64,000 nucleotides of DNA from Clostridium sp. CM027 (GCF_024730565.1 NZ_CP077725.1:3304501-3368500); one strand, 5' to 3'; shown: positions 43,059-52,359, numbered from the stretch's first letter. Made by a program: numbers and translations. The notes: generated from the sequence alone by a model not told the origin.

Positions 43059-44042
43059 TCAATAGATGCCTTGCCTCATTTTTCGCTTAGTAATAATACT
43101 TCCTAAGAGCCAGAGTGCAACAATCCAAATAAGTAAATATATAAGTTGTCCTTTAAATTCTAACATTCCATTCCCGTTTTCTATCCCTTGAATCAGTGTC
43201 ATATATGATTTTTGCGGGATGATACTGCAAATGGTATCAAGAACTTTATTGTTCCCCGTAAAGGAATAAAAACAGCCTGATAATATGCAAGTTATTACAT
43301 ATATAGCGCTGGCCACTAAAGAGATGTTTCTCTCTAGCACTGATGAAATAAATAAAGCAAGTGATGTTGAGAGGGCAGTAAGAATTCCAATTAACATTGC
43401 TAGCATTAAAAGGCCAAATCCAATCTTTATATTAAAACACACCTTTGTGATAACAATTACTAGATAGGTGGGTATATAAAGACATAAAAATGTAAAAATT
43501 CCCTGTGCAAAAATATATTGCTTTTCGCTTACGGGTGTCGTTAATATCCGCCTAAATGTTTTAAGGGTTCTATCTTCTGGATAAAGGATTGTCAAAGCAA
43601 CCCCCTGCATTAAAACAATCATTAGAATAAACCCTAAAATGTTTGTTCCAACACCTCTTTTAGCTTGTCTACTTTGATCAATTTTGGGAATTTTACCGAA
43701 GTTAAAAAAGTTTTCTATGAGTTCCTTATCAGCTTTGCTTTTTATACCTGTTACCTCATAGGTTCCATCGTTTTTTTCTTCCACAACGGCAGCATATTTA
43801 CCCAAAAGTAGATTCGAAGTAGCCGGTTTTTCATTCATTACATCAATTTTAATCCTATCATTTTTGGGAATGCTCTGTGCATGATTTGTTACTAAAGCAA
43901 TGTGCTGCCTCATCTCCATTTTTCCAGAAAAAAATACAGCAACTCCAATCATAAGTGGTACAATGACCACTGCAATTATAACTATCTCTTTTTTTGCTAA
44001 AATCCTGTTTAAACTATTTTTAAATAGATTGAGCACATTCAT
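43059..44042 (-). CDS. ABC-2 type permease
   Basis: 327 aa. One N-terminal helix (about 19-36), an extracytoplasmic segment of about 110 residues, then five C-terminal helices (about 140-310). Typical of the NodJ/YhaP ABC-2 group. Its ATG lies at the stop of the other permease, so the two are translated together. Last gene of the MarR-ATPase-permease-permease operon, probably a drug or lipid exporter. Confidence 0.88.
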   Translation of the reverse strand: MNVLNLFKNSLNRILAKKEIVIIAVVIVPLMIGVAVFFSGKMEMRQHIALVTNHAQSIPKNDRIKIDVMNEKPATSNLLLGKYAAVVEEKNDGTYEVTGIKSKADKELIENFFNFGKIPKIDQSRQAKRGVGTNILGFILMIVLMQGVALTILYPEDRTLKTFRRILTTPVSEKQYIFAQGIFTFLCLYIPTYLVIVITKVCFNIKIGFGLLMLAMLIGILTALSTSLALFISSVLERNISLVASAIYVITCILSGCFYSFTGNNKVLDTICSIIPQKSYMTLIQGIENGNGMLEFKGQLIYLLIWIVALWLLGSIITKRKMRQGIY

Positions 44043-44785
44043 TATACATATTCCTCCGGTTTAAAAGTGATTTGACATATTATTATACAGATGATACTAC
44101 TAAACAACACAATGAGAAGAGTAGGGAGGTATATGCTGAAGTCATTATCATAAATGACCTTAAATGTACATTCTGTAACCCACTTGACTGGCGATAAATA
44201 AGATATTTTCTCCACGATAGTTCCAAGACTAGCTACAGAAAAAAACAAGCCACCCAAAAATATAAACAAAAACAAAAATATTTGCATTACAGAATTTGCT
44301 CCTTCTTCACTTTTGAAAATACAGCAGAACATGGTGCCGACAGAGCAGCCAAATAACGAAAATATATTGATTAACAACATAATATACAGAATGTTTTTTC
44401 CTCCAAAGTTAATGTGAAAAATATATTGTCCTACAAGCAATAAAACACTGTATGAAACCGTACCCAAAATATAAGTAGCAATCAATTTAGATAGATATAT
44501 CTCAGTTTTTGAAACGGGAGCATATACTATGCGAGTATTACCTTCCTTTACCCTTTCTTCCATAAATGTATTGGAAGCTGTCATGGCAATGAATAACGCT
44601 GTAAAAATCATCATTGTGACTCCATAATAATCATAGGAACTTACATGCCCTGAACCATAGTTACCTTTTGTTACAAAACCCATAACCGCAATCATTATTA
44701 TTGGAAATATAGTGTTAAACATTAGCAGAGTTGGGTTTCTAATAATATTCATAAAATCAAATTTGACTATTTTTATAAAGTTCAT
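44042..44785 (-). CDS. ABC-2 type permease
   Basis: 247 aa with six hydrophobic helices (about 20-38, 57-75, 103-125, 135-158, 168-186, 219-240). FMEERVKEGNTRIVYAPVSK is the conserved ABC-2 loop. It pairs with the second permease and the upstream ATPase. AGGAGG precedes its ATG. Confidence 0.9.
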   Translation of the reverse strand: MNFIKIVKFDFMNIIRNPTLLMFNTIFPIIMIAVMGFVTKGNYGSGHVSSYDYYGVTMMIFTALFIAMTASNTFMEERVKEGNTRIVYAPVSKTEIYLSKLIATYILGTVSYSVLLLVGQYIFHINFGGKNILYIMLLINIFSLFGCSVGTMFCCIFKSEEGANSVMQIFLFLFIFLGGLFFSVASLGTIVEKISYLSPVKWVTECTFKVIYDNDFSIYLPTLLIVLFSSIICIIICQITFKPEEYV

Positions 44786-44795
44786 GTATTTCCTC

Positions 44796-45734
44796 CTAAT
44801 CCCTTAGATTCTTTCCGGTAAGTTCTAGAAATACAGTTTCTAGAGATGCCTCTTTACTGCTCATACTTTCAATCTTACAGCCCTTTGCTATGATTATAGA
44901 TATGATTTCATTGAGATTATCCTTTGACTTTTTGGCAGTTATTTTAATCACATTTTCAGTTATTTTAATTTTTGTTATGCCATCAATTCCAGAAAAATGA
45001 TTATTGCTTAATTCATTTAAATTGTTTACATGAAAGGAATATGTGATTTTATCATTCACTTCCTGTTTTAATTCTTCTTTTGTACCTTCAGAAATAATCT
45101 TTCCTTCGTTCATAATAATGATTCTATCAGAAATCGCTTCCACTTCTTCCATGTAATGCGTGGAATAGATAACTGTTGCACCTTCATTTTTCAGGATTTT
45201 AATTGATTCCAATATATGATTTCTTGATTGGGGGTCGATACCAACTGTGGGTTCATCCATGATAATAAGTTTTGGCTTATGGGCAATGGCACAAGCAATA
45301 TTTAATCTTCTTTTCATGCCGCCTGAAAAGGTTTTTGGCTTATCATCCTTTCTATCGTAAAGACCTACGAGTTCAAGGGCCTCCTTGACCTGTTTTTCCA
45401 GCAGATTTCCTTTGAGTTTATATAGACTTGCAAAAAAACGTACATTTTTCTCGGCAGTAATTTCTTCATAAATGGCCAGGTCCTGAGGAACTATTCCAAT
45501 TCCCAGGTTGATGGCTTTTACATCTTTTTTTAAGTCATGCCCCAAAATAGTTATTTCGCCATTATCAGGCGATAATATGGTGGCCAGGATATTGATAATT
45601 GTACTCTTGCCCGCCCCATTAGGACCTAAGAGTCCAAGAATTTCACCTCTATTTACTACAAAATTTATTCCATCAACAGCTTTTTTCTTATTATAACTTT
45701 TTTCTAAATTTTTAACTGTAACAATATTATTCAT
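44796..45734 (-). CDS. ABC transporter ATP-binding protein (DrrA/CcmA type)
   Basis: 312 aa from the ATG at 45734. GAGGAG lies eight bases before it. An ATG six bases upstream is possible, and the longest frame is not supported. Walker [10 protein letters not shown], signature FSGGMKRR, Walker [15 protein letters not shown]-loop STHYMEE. The C-terminal ~90 residues are the accessory domain of daunorubicin-type exporters. Overlaps the MarR stop by 8 bp. Confidence 0.92.
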   Translation of the reverse strand: MNNIVTVKNLEKSYNKKKAVDGINFVVNRGEILGLLGPNGAGKSTIINILATILSPDNGEITILGHDLKKDVKAINLGIGIVPQDLAIYEEITAEKNVRFFASLYKLKGNLLEKQVKEALELVGLYDRKDDKPKTFSGGMKRRLNIACAIAHKPKLIIMDEPTVGIDPQSRNHILESIKILKNEGATVIYSTHYMEEVEAISDRIIIMNEGKIISEGTKEELKQEVNDKITYSFHVNNLNELSNNHFSGIDGITKIKITENVIKITAKKSKDNLNEIISIIIAKGCKIESMSSKEASLETVFLELTGKNLRD

Positions 45735-46323
45735 TTTCATCGCTCCTCTCATTTCGAGAATGATTTCTTCGTCTTTCAAATTCCTTTAATGCCCTCGCTT
45801 GAGCTTCCTTTAATACTCTCGTTTGAGCGTCATTTACTTCTTCTTCCGCGTTTAAACTAGCATCTTCTTCAAAACCATCCTGCTCTTCACCGTCAAAACG
45901 ATACAGTTTCTTTAATAGGCTCCACAATATTTCCATTTCTTCCGTGGTAAAGTCTTTAAAAACATCTGCGAAAAAGTTTATTCCTTTTTCACCGCATTCC
46001 ATCATGATCTGTTTTCCGGATTCCGTAATTTTAACGTTCACTGCACGCTTATCCTTCTGGCTCGGCATCGTGATAATGTAACCTTTATTTTCGATAATAG
46101 TTATCATTTGTTTAACACTCTGTTTGGTGGTACCTAACTTTCTCGCAATATTGTTGATTGTTGTTTCATCTTCCGCCAAATGAATAATTGCAATCATTGC
46201 CATAAACTGTCTTGACGTTAAGCTCTCAAAGTATTTATCGCCTTGTACCTGAAGCTTATTGTTAAGAGAAAAAAGTGTAGCGTAAGTTTGCTGCATTAAA
46301 AATAGATCTCTGTAATTATCCAT
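45727..46323 (-). CDS. MarR-family regulator of the ABC-2 exporter
   Basis: 198 aa from the ATG at 46323, preceded by AAAGGGGCA. Winged [25 protein letters not shown] and wing [15 protein letters not shown]. The C-terminal tail has Glu/Ala-rich helices (about 150-190), longer than usual. First gene of the exporter operon, behind a promoter with AGACA-N6-TGTCT sites, so autoregulation and control of the exporter are likely. Similar in sequence to the MarR gene at 46635. Confidence 0.9.
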   Translation of the reverse strand: MDNYRDLFLMQQTYATLFSLNNKLQVQGDKYFESLTSRQFMAMIAIIHLAEDETTINNIARKLGTTKQSVKQMITIIENKGYIITMPSQKDKRAVNVKITESGKQIMMECGEKGINFFADVFKDFTTEEMEILWSLLKKLYRFDGEEQDGFEEDASLNAEEEVNDAQTRVLKEAQARALKEFERRRNHSRNERSDENE

Positions 46324-46343
46324 AAATATGCCCCTTTCCTTTA

Positions 46344-46405
46344 AGACATTATACTGTCTAAAATAATAATAGCAGAACATGTAAAACTTGTCAATATACT
46401 GTCTA
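46344..46405. promoter_or_regulatory. MarR operators at the exporter promoter
   Basis: AGACATTATACTGTCT (46344-46359) has exact AGACA/TGTCT arms, and ATACTGTCTA recurs at 46396-46405, 45 bp apart as a direct repeat. The minus-strand TTGACA (46389-46394) lies between them. Confidence 0.6.
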
Positions 46406-46544
46406 TTTTTAAAAAAGAATTATTATCATGACTACTAAAGTTTCTAAAATATCTTTAAATATGTTTATAGCAAAACGAATGTAATACAATTTTGGATATA
46501 TAGTATGTTTGTACATTAAATAATAGTAACTTACAAAATTGTCA

Positions 46545-46594
46545 TTGACTTTTTATGGAAGTTAATATACACTGCAAATGGACAACATGTTGTC
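46545..46594 (+). promoter_or_regulatory. Promoter and palindromic operator of second MarR gene
   Basis: TTGACT at 46545-46550, 17-nt spacer, TACACT at 46568-46573. The perfect palindrome GACAACATGTTGTC lies at 46581-46594, over the transcription start. Its GACA/TGTC ends resemble those at the divergent MarR promoter. Confidence 0.7.
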
Positions 46595-46634
46595 TACTTG
46601 ACCGGGTTTGTGTTTAATTCTAAGGAGGTAACAA

Positions 46635-47105
46635 ATGGATCACTATTATATACAGCAAATTTTCTCAACGATTTTTTACCTATCAAATAAGATTCAAGTA
46701 CAAGGTGATAAGGTGGATGTTAGAATAACAATGCGCCAATGGATGGTACTTATGACAATTCTACACTTGCCAGAAAATCAGGCTTCTTATAATCAGATAG
46801 CAAATAAGATGGGTTGTTCTAAGCAGAATGTAAAACATCTTATTGTAAATCTAGAGAAAAATAATTATGTTTTTTTAGAAAAAAGCGAAACAGACAAACG
46901 TGCAGTTAATATTAAAATAACCAAAAATTGCATCGAATTTATGAATGATTACTATAAAAAAGGAAATGGATTTATGAATATGGTATTTGAAGATTTTGAT
47001 AAAGAGGAATTAAAAACATTATGGATGCTGTTAAAAAAAATGGCTACCTATGATGGCTGTAATTGGACAGGATATGAACAAAAAGTCACTATCAAAGAAA
47101 AGTAG
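46635..47105 (+). CDS. MarR-family regulator
   Basis: 156 aa. Winged HTH ASYNQIANKMGCSKQNVKHLIV (about 53-74) and wing SETDKRAVNIKITKN. Strongly similar to the divergent MarR protein (shared Q-VQGDK, KRAVN-KIT and KxLWxLLKK), so probably a paralogue. AAGGAGGT precedes the ATG. The hydrolase gene follows 10 bp later, probably co-transcribed and controlled through the palindrome at 46581. Confidence 0.9.
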   Translation: MDHYYIQQIFSTIFYLSNKIQVQGDKVDVRITMRQWMVLMTILHLPENQASYNQIANKMGCSKQNVKHLIVNLEKNNYVFLEKSETDKRAVNIKITKNCIEFMNDYYKKGNGFMNMVFEDFDKEELKTLWMLLKKMATYDGCNWTGYEQKVTIKEK

Positions 47106-47115
47106 AGGAGGAAAC

Positions 47116-48429
47116 ATGAATAATAATAATTGTGAAATAAACATTACACCAAAAATGTCAAGGGCAGATGAACCTGTGAGTATAAAAATAAGCGGTTTGT
47201 TAAAAAATGAAAAGGTGACAATTCGCGTTGTAAGCAATGATTACTATTGTATTAATACGTCTATTCGCAAAGTAGGAGATAACACATTATGGGATGCTTA
47301 TGCGACTTTTATAGCAGATGAATATGGAAATATAGATTTAGTAAACACAACACCTATTGATGGTACCTATAAAACATGCAATGAAATGGGGTTGTTCTAT
47401 TCTATGAAGGTAAAAGAAAATCATCGGGGCAAGTTAATGCAAAAATTAAGCGATATTAGTGAAAATAGAAAATATACCATTACATGCACGGTGGAGAGGA
47501 ATGGGAAAGCCATTACATCAAAAGAGCATATAAGAATATTCTGCGATGAAACGATTAAAAGCGTAGATGTAGTAGAAAATAATCTATTGGCACGATATTT
47601 TACTTCAAAAAACAATATGAAGAGGCCAGTAGTAATTGTTGTAAGTGGAAGCGACGGAAGAATAGAAAAAGCACAGGCAATTGCTGAAATCTTAGCTATG
47701 AAGGGATATTCTGCATTAGCAGTTTGTTATTTTGGACTTGAAGGAACACCCAAAAATCTTAATTGTGTACCACTTGAATATATTGAAAATGCTATAACAT
47801 GGCTAAAAAAACAAGATACTGTTAATAAAGACAAAATAGCAATGTATGGAAGGTCTAAGGGTGGAGAAATGGTTCTTTTGGCAGCCTCTTTATTCAAGGA
47901 TATTACTTGTGTTATTGCCAATATGCCTAGCTGCTATGCATATGAAGGGATAAAAATGGGTGGACTGCCAGCACACCATTCTTCATGGATGTATAAAGGT
48001 GAAGAAATTTCTTGTCTGAAATTCAGTTGTTCTATTATATTGCAATTAGTAATAAAAATGTTGCAAAATAAAGAGGGTGCGTTGTCATGGATGTACAAAA
48101 AGCTGATTGATGAAGGAAATACTGACGAAGCCATAATTGCCGTTAATAAAATAAATGGACCTATCCTAATGATATCCTCTGAATCAGACTCCATATGGCC
48201 TTCAAAAATGCATTCAGAAATGGCTATGAAGTTGCTTGAAAAATCAAATTTTAAATATGAATATAAACATATCACCTATGAAAAGTCAGGTCATATGCTA
48301 ACAGTACCATTTCAGTCTATGCCATCATTAAAAGGATCCAGAGTCGATATAGACAGTTGGGCAAAAGCAAATATTGATGCATGGAATGAGACAATTAATT
48401 TTTTAGAGAATTGGGCAATTAATAATTAG
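47116..48429 (+). CDS. Acyl-CoA thioesterase/BAAT-type alpha/beta hydrolase
   Basis: 437 aa from the ATG at 47116, preceded by AGAGGAGGA. The upstream frame start lies inside the MarR gene. The N-terminal ~135 residues are a beta-sandwich as in acyl-CoA thioester hydrolases and bile acid-CoA:amino acid N-acyltransferases. The C-terminal hydrolase domain has the nucleophile elbow MYGRSKGGEM (S247), an acidic loop SESDSIWP and a histidine in YEKSGHML. Bacterial members are poorly characterised. Probably acts on an acyl thioester or ester and is controlled by the preceding MarR. Confidence 0.85.
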   Translation: MNNNNCEINITPKMSRADEPVSIKISGLLKNEKVTIRVVSNDYYCINTSIRKVGDNTLWDAYATFIADEYGNIDLVNTTPIDGTYKTCNEMGLFYSMKVKENHRGKLMQKLSDISENRKYTITCTVERNGKAITSKEHIRIFCDETIKSVDVVENNLLARYFTSKNNMKRPVVIVVSGSDGRIEKAQAIAEILAMKGYSALAVCYFGLEGTPKNLNCVPLEYIENAITWLKKQDTVNKDKIAMYGRSKGGEMVLLAASLFKDITCVIANMPSCYAYEGIKMGGLPAHHSSWMYKGEEISCLKFSCSIILQLVIKMLQNKEGALSWMYKKLIDEGNTDEAIIAVNKINGPILMISSESDSIWPSKMHSEMAMKLLEKSNFKYEYKHITYEKSGHMLTVPFQSMPSLKGSRVDIDSWAKANIDAWNETINFLENWAINN

Positions 48430-48465
48430 CATTAAATTTTAAAATTTCACGATAATTTACTGCTA

Positions 48466-48912
48466 TTAGTTAGAAATATTGTATGCTATCTTTCTTATAA
48501 GTTTTAATAAATTTTCTCTATCCTCATAAGTATCTAAAGAAATCATTATCTTTCCGTAAAACTCTTCTTCAAATTTAAGATGTTCATCTTGTGCCATGTG
48601 ACCTTCTTCAGTAAGTTCTAGCTTATAGGATCTTCTATCCTTATTACTAATAGCTCTAACAATAAGATCGCGTTTTTCTAATCTATCAATTATGCTAGTT
48701 AATGTACTTTTAGGTACATTTAATATTTCTAATATATCTTTTATAATAACATCTTCTTTTTCAGAAATAATTCTAAGTATTGAAAGCTCATTAGTGTTCA
48801 GTCCCCGTATCCTTAAAAACTTTGATTCTATATCCTTATAATTAGATTCAGCTAGCATAGAATGCGATAACTTATTTAATTCATCTACTTGTCGTTTATA
48901 TTCTTTATCCAT
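48466..48912 (-). CDS. MarR-family regulator
   Basis: 148 aa. HTH VIIKDILEILNVPKSTLTSIID (about 54-75), wing NKDRRSYKLELTEEG. It is preceded by a methyltransferase gene in the same direction (34 bp). The operators near 49600 suggest it represses the pair. GGGGTGAAAC lies before its ATG. Confidence 0.9.
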   Translation of the reverse strand: MDKEYKRQVDELNKLSHSMLAESNYKDIESKFLRIRGLNTNELSILRIISEKEDVIIKDILEILNVPKSTLTSIIDRLEKRDLIVRAISNKDRRSYKLELTEEGHMAQDEHLKFEEEFYGKIMISLDTYEDRENLLKLIRKIAYNISN

Positions 48913-48946
48913 AGTTTCACCCCAAAATTTATTTTCTATCTATTGC

Positions 48947-49573
48947 TTATTTTTTTATATTAGCATTAATAGCAAAAGTCTTATAGTTTATTTTTTTAAA
49001 ATTAAATGGCTTAAATCCAGTCTTTATTAAAAGGTCCTCAATTTCTTTCTTAGAATATATTTTATAATCACCAGTATCACTTCTTTTGTAATATAAATTT
49101 AATACTTGTCTAATAACTGCTGGTGCGGTTGGATCTCCAATAATTAATGTTCCATTAGATTTTAATATTCTCTTCATCTCCAATAATGTTTTATCTGGGT
49201 TTGGATAATGGTGAAATGATGCATTACATACAATCACATCAAAAGTATTATTTTTCCAAGGCATACATTCTGAATCGCTAACTTTTAAATCTGCGCTATT
49301 ACCAAGATTTTTTTTAGCCATATCAATCATTTTTTCTGAAATATCTAAGCCATATAATTCTATATTACTATTTTCAACTAATTTCATCAATACATTTCCT
49401 GTGCCACATCCAACATCTAGTAATTTTTTAGGCTTAATAAGCATTATTCTGTTAATAATTTCATTATACATCGGAGCTACGAATTTACCATTAGCACTTT
49501 TATCGTAAGATTCAGCTTGTTTATTAAAATTTATTTTTGAATTCTCCTTAAAAACATTTTTATTGCTTTTCAT
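48947..49573 (-). CDS. Class I SAM-dependent methyltransferase
   Basis: 208 aa. Motif I LLDVGCGTGNVLMKL (about 55-69), GLDISEKMI and NASFHHYPNPDKTL (motif IV region). The family covers small-molecule methylation such as quinone or toxin methyltransferases. The substrate is not evident. AAGGAGGA before the ATG. Likely co-transcribed with the MarR gene downstream. Confidence 0.85.
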   Translation of the reverse strand: MKSNKNVFKENSKINFNKQAESYDKSANGKFVAPMYNEIINRIMLIKPKKLLDVGCGTGNVLMKLVENSNIELYGLDISEKMIDMAKKNLGNSADLKVSDSECMPWKNNTFDVIVCNASFHHYPNPDKTLLEMKRILKSNGTLIIGDPTAPAVIRQVLNLYYKRSDTGDYKIYSKKEIEDLLIKTGFKPFNFKKINYKTFAINANIKK

Positions 49574-49594
49574 ATAAGTTCCTCCTTAAAGTAT

Positions 49595-49642
49595 AGTACT
49601 ATATTGGTATAGTTCTAGTTTCGTACTATATTTATATAGTAC
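49595..49642. promoter_or_regulatory. Two MarR-type operators before methyltransferase
   Basis: GTACTATATTTATATAGTAC (49623-49642) has exact 8-nt arms. AGTACTATA-N4-TATAGTTCT (49595-49616) is a one-mismatch version. They straddle the likely promoter of the methyltransferase-MarR operon. Confidence 0.65.
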
Positions 49643-49912
49643 CACTTTATTAATTAGAAGTAAACATTAATAAAAGATAGTGATGCTTCAATTTAAGAAA
49701 AAATGATTTTTTATAAATGACTGTGACTCATGTTGATAAAAAAAAGAGCATTATCTTCAGTAAAATAGATATAATTCGCATTAGTTCTGATTAATCAATT
49801 AAATTTGATTGATTTTAAATGAACAGTATGTAAATGGGTACTATGCTACTAATAGGTGTGTACTTGCAAATAAAGATATTATCATATATTATTATACCAT
49901 TGGAGGTGCATT
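49643..49912. other. Intergenic region upstream of nitroreductase
   Basis: 270 bp, no gene recognised. It ends in GGAGGTG at 49902, which serves the short leader frame below. Confidence 0.3.
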
Positions 49913-49960
49913 TTGGAAATTATGAATATACAAAATAGGGGTGAATACCAATGGAATTAA
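49913..49960 (+). CDS. Possible 15-aa leader peptide overlapping nitroreductase start
   Basis: TTG five bases after GGAGGT opens MEIMNIQNRGEYQWN, stopping at TAA inside the first codons of the nitroreductase gene. The overlap would couple translation. A second site, GGGGTGA, serves the main gene itself. Short, so support is limited. Confidence 0.3.
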   Translation: MEIMNIQNRGEYQWN

Positions 49961-50760
49961 TTAAAGTAAACCAAGCAAAGTGTATTAAATGTGGAATTTG
50001 TACGAAAGTATGCCCACCAAAAGTTTTGGGTATGGGAGAAAATGGTCCTGTAGCAATTGAGCCACAAGCATGTATAGCCTGTGGGCAGTGTGTTGCCATA
50101 TGCCCTCACAGTGCAATTGACAATATCAAAACACCTTTAAATAACCAGACCGATCTAAAAAAGTTCCCGGTTGTAAATGAAGAAACTGCTAAACAGTTTC
50201 TTAGGTCTCGTCGATCAATTCGCTGTTACAAAGACATGGCCGTGCAACGAGAACAATTAATTAAATTAGTTAATATTGCACGTTTTGCACCTACCGCCAG
50301 TAACCAGCAAGGAATATCATATATAATTGTAGAAGATAAAAAAATACTGAAAAAAGCTACTGAGGTTGTCATAGAATGGATGGAAGCACAAATTGAAAAT
50401 CCTTTGCACCACTGGAGTTTTCCTTATCATGTTCGTGATTACAGAGAAACTGGGATAGATAAAGTATTACGTGATGCTCCAAATCTAATTTTAGCAATGG
50501 CTCCAAAAGAAATTAGAAACGGTAGAGAAAATACGATTTTTTCCTTTGCCTACATGGAACTGTTTGCAACTACCCTTGGGTTAGGCAGTTGTTGGGCCGG
50601 ACTCTTTGAAATGTGTGCGTTTGATAATTATTATCCGTTGATGGAATTGTTTAACATTCCAACAAATAAAGTATTAACAGGTGCAGTTATGGTTGGGTAT
50701 CCCCAATATGGTTATAAGCGACTGGTAGATCGTAACCCATTAGATGTTACTTGGATTTAA
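49951..50760 (+). CDS. Nitroreductase with N-terminal ferredoxin domain
   Basis: 269 aa. Residues 1-55 hold two [4Fe-4S] motifs: CIKCGICTKVC (Cys11, 14, 17, 21) and CIACGQCVAIC. The nitroreductase fold follows from about 75 with SRRSIRCYKDMAV and FAPTASNQQGISYI, FMN-contacting residues, and LGLGSCWAGLFEM near the end. It reduces an unknown acceptor using FMN and ferredoxin-type clusters. GGGGTGAA precedes the ATG. Followed by a YciI gene with its own binding site. Confidence 0.92.
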   Translation: MELIKVNQAKCIKCGICTKVCPPKVLGMGENGPVAIEPQACIACGQCVAICPHSAIDNIKTPLNNQTDLKKFPVVNEETAKQFLRSRRSIRCYKDMAVQREQLIKLVNIARFAPTASNQQGISYIIVEDKKILKKATEVVIEWMEAQIENPLHHWSFPYHVRDYRETGIDKVLRDAPNLILAMAPKEIRNGRENTIFSFAYMELFATTLGLGSCWAGLFEMCAFDNYYPLMELFNIPTNKVLTGAVMVGYPQYGYKRLVDRNPLDVTWI

Positions 50761-50833
50761 CGACAGTTTTCATAGTTAGGTCATAATCGTATAATAAGGT
50801 TGATTAAAAATAGTTTTTAGGAGTGGAATATTA

Positions 50834-51124
50834 ATGTTTATTTTAGTATTGAAGTATATAAAGCCACTTGAGGAAGTTGAAAAAGAATTAAAACCACATA
50901 TAAAACATTTAGAGAAATATTATTCATTACAAAAGTTTATTTGTTCAGGCAGAAGAAATCCGAGGGTAGGTGGAGTAATTCTTTGTAATGCAAAGAATAG
51001 GGAAGAAGTTAAAACAATAATTAAAGAAGATCCATTTTATATTAATAAAATTGCCGAATACGAAATAATTGAGTTTTCGCCTACAAAATATGCTGAGGGG
51101 TTTGAACATTTCATAAGTGAATAA
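50834..51124 (+). CDS. YciI-family protein
   Basis: 96 aa, ferredoxin-like fold: MFILVLKYIKPLEEVEKELK, HIKHLEKYYS (conserved H-x-x-x-L), FICSGRRNPRVGGVILCNAK and EIIEFSPTKYAEGF. Family members bind a small ligand near His and Asp/Ser residues and have unknown or dehalogenase-like roles. TAGGAGTGG precedes the start. 73 bp behind the nitroreductase gene, possibly one operon. Confidence 0.85.
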   Translation: MFILVLKYIKPLEEVEKELKPHIKHLEKYYSLQKFICSGRRNPRVGGVILCNAKNREEVKTIIKEDPFYINKIAEYEIIEFSPTKYAEGFEHFISE

Positions 51125-51150
51125 TCTTCTTATTATGCAAATCAAAAAAT

Positions 51151-51410
51151 ATTATAACATATCCATTTAATATTATGGGAAATATTTGGAAAAAGCTACA
51201 CCTAGTCTTGAAGATATGCCTCTAAAAGGCGATACTGTAGTTGGTAATGATGTATGGATTGGACAAAATGTTACCGTAATGCCTTGTGTACATATAGGAG
51301 ATGGTGCCATTATTGCAGCTAATTCTGTAGTAACAAAAGATATTCCACCATATCATATTCTAGGGGCGAATCCGTGTAAACAGTGTCATTCAGTTACGAC
51401 CAACCTTTAA
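51151..51410 (+). pseudogene. Broken Vat-type (xenobiotic) O-acetyltransferase
   Basis: The frame from 51151 reads [12 protein letters not shown], then a one-base loss near 51185, then [52 protein letters not shown] and GANP. This is the left-handed beta-helix core and end of streptogramin A/xenobiotic acetyltransferases (Vat). The N-terminal half is gone, and the last ~10 residues no longer match. Confidence 0.8.
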
Positions 51411-51464
51411 CAGTTATAGGTCGCCAATCGGTAAAATCACTTGGTTTAATAACATTTCAGAAGG

Positions 51465-51560
51465 AAAGTCTCCCACTTCTATAAGTGGGGGTTACATGCC
51501 ATAACAAATAGAAAACTTCAGTGGGAGTATAAATCTCCTTCCGAAGTCATTAATATTGCA
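51465..51560 (+). mobile_element. Remnant resembling an IS200/IS605 end
   Basis: CCCACTT-CTAT-AAGTGGG forms a small subterminal hairpin, followed after 40 bp by the 31-bp sequence shared with 8616-8646. Hairpins of this type mark the right end (and omega RNA scaffold) of IS605-group elements. No transposase gene is attached here. The TnpB remnant is 9 kb away. Confidence 0.45.
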
Positions 51561-51745
51561 TCTCCGCAATAGCAACTGTAATTAATTATATAATTTATTC
51601 AATATTAGTGTTTAGTTTTTTTCTAAGGAGAGTAAAGTTAGATTTATATTTGAAAATACTAATTAAATAAGGATTATGAACCTTGATAGCATCTATTAAC
51701 TTAGAGGGGATTTCAAAATTATATTAATAATGGAGGGGTACCAAA

Positions 51746-52177
51746 ATGGAAATTATCCAATTAAAGCTTAGTGTGACTAATTGCTTTTTAATAAAAACTG
51801 AAAACAAATATATTTTAATTGATACAGGATATGAATATGATTGGGATTTATTCTGTAAAAGATTAAAATCAGTTGGTGTTAGATTATCTGATATTAGTCA
51901 TATTATACTAACGCATCATCATGATGATCATTGTGGATTGTTAAATAGAATATTGAAAGAAAATAGTAGTGTTCAAGTAGTAATGTCTTATCTTGCAAAA
52001 GATTTATTGTTAAAGTTATTTATTTGCAATATTGATGAATATTATGAGAGTTGGAGAAAAATAATTTCTGAAAATTGCCAGAGAATATTCCCAGCACATG
52101 GGAACCCGTTTTCAGTTGAAAAACTAAAAATAAATATAGGAAAGAACCAGAAAAAGGACATGGTTATGAAAAATTAG
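51746..52177 (+). pseudogene. Internally deleted metallo-beta-lactamase-fold gene
   Basis: 143 aa with an open frame. The N-terminal part is normal: FLIKTENKYILIDTGYEYDW and THHHDDHCGLL (HxHxDH zinc motif). After about residue 90 the sequence jumps to ENCQRIFPAHGNPFSVEKL, the C-terminal motif of the family. Members are usually 220-260 aa, so about 80-100 residues including the middle metal ligand are missing. GGAGGGG lies before the ATG. Probably a pseudogene that stayed in frame. Confidence 0.65.
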
Positions 52178-52359
52178 AAGTACAAAATAATCATTGATTT
52201 TGTGCCAGAGATTAAGATAAAGCAACAAAACATTAATGAGTAGAATTAATTTGCAAATTAAAATCAGCGACTCAATATGGATTTTTCACATCAAGTCGCC
52301 GGAATGATTTAATCTTCATAGGTGGGGGGATTTCATATAAAAGGATTCTCTAATAAAAT

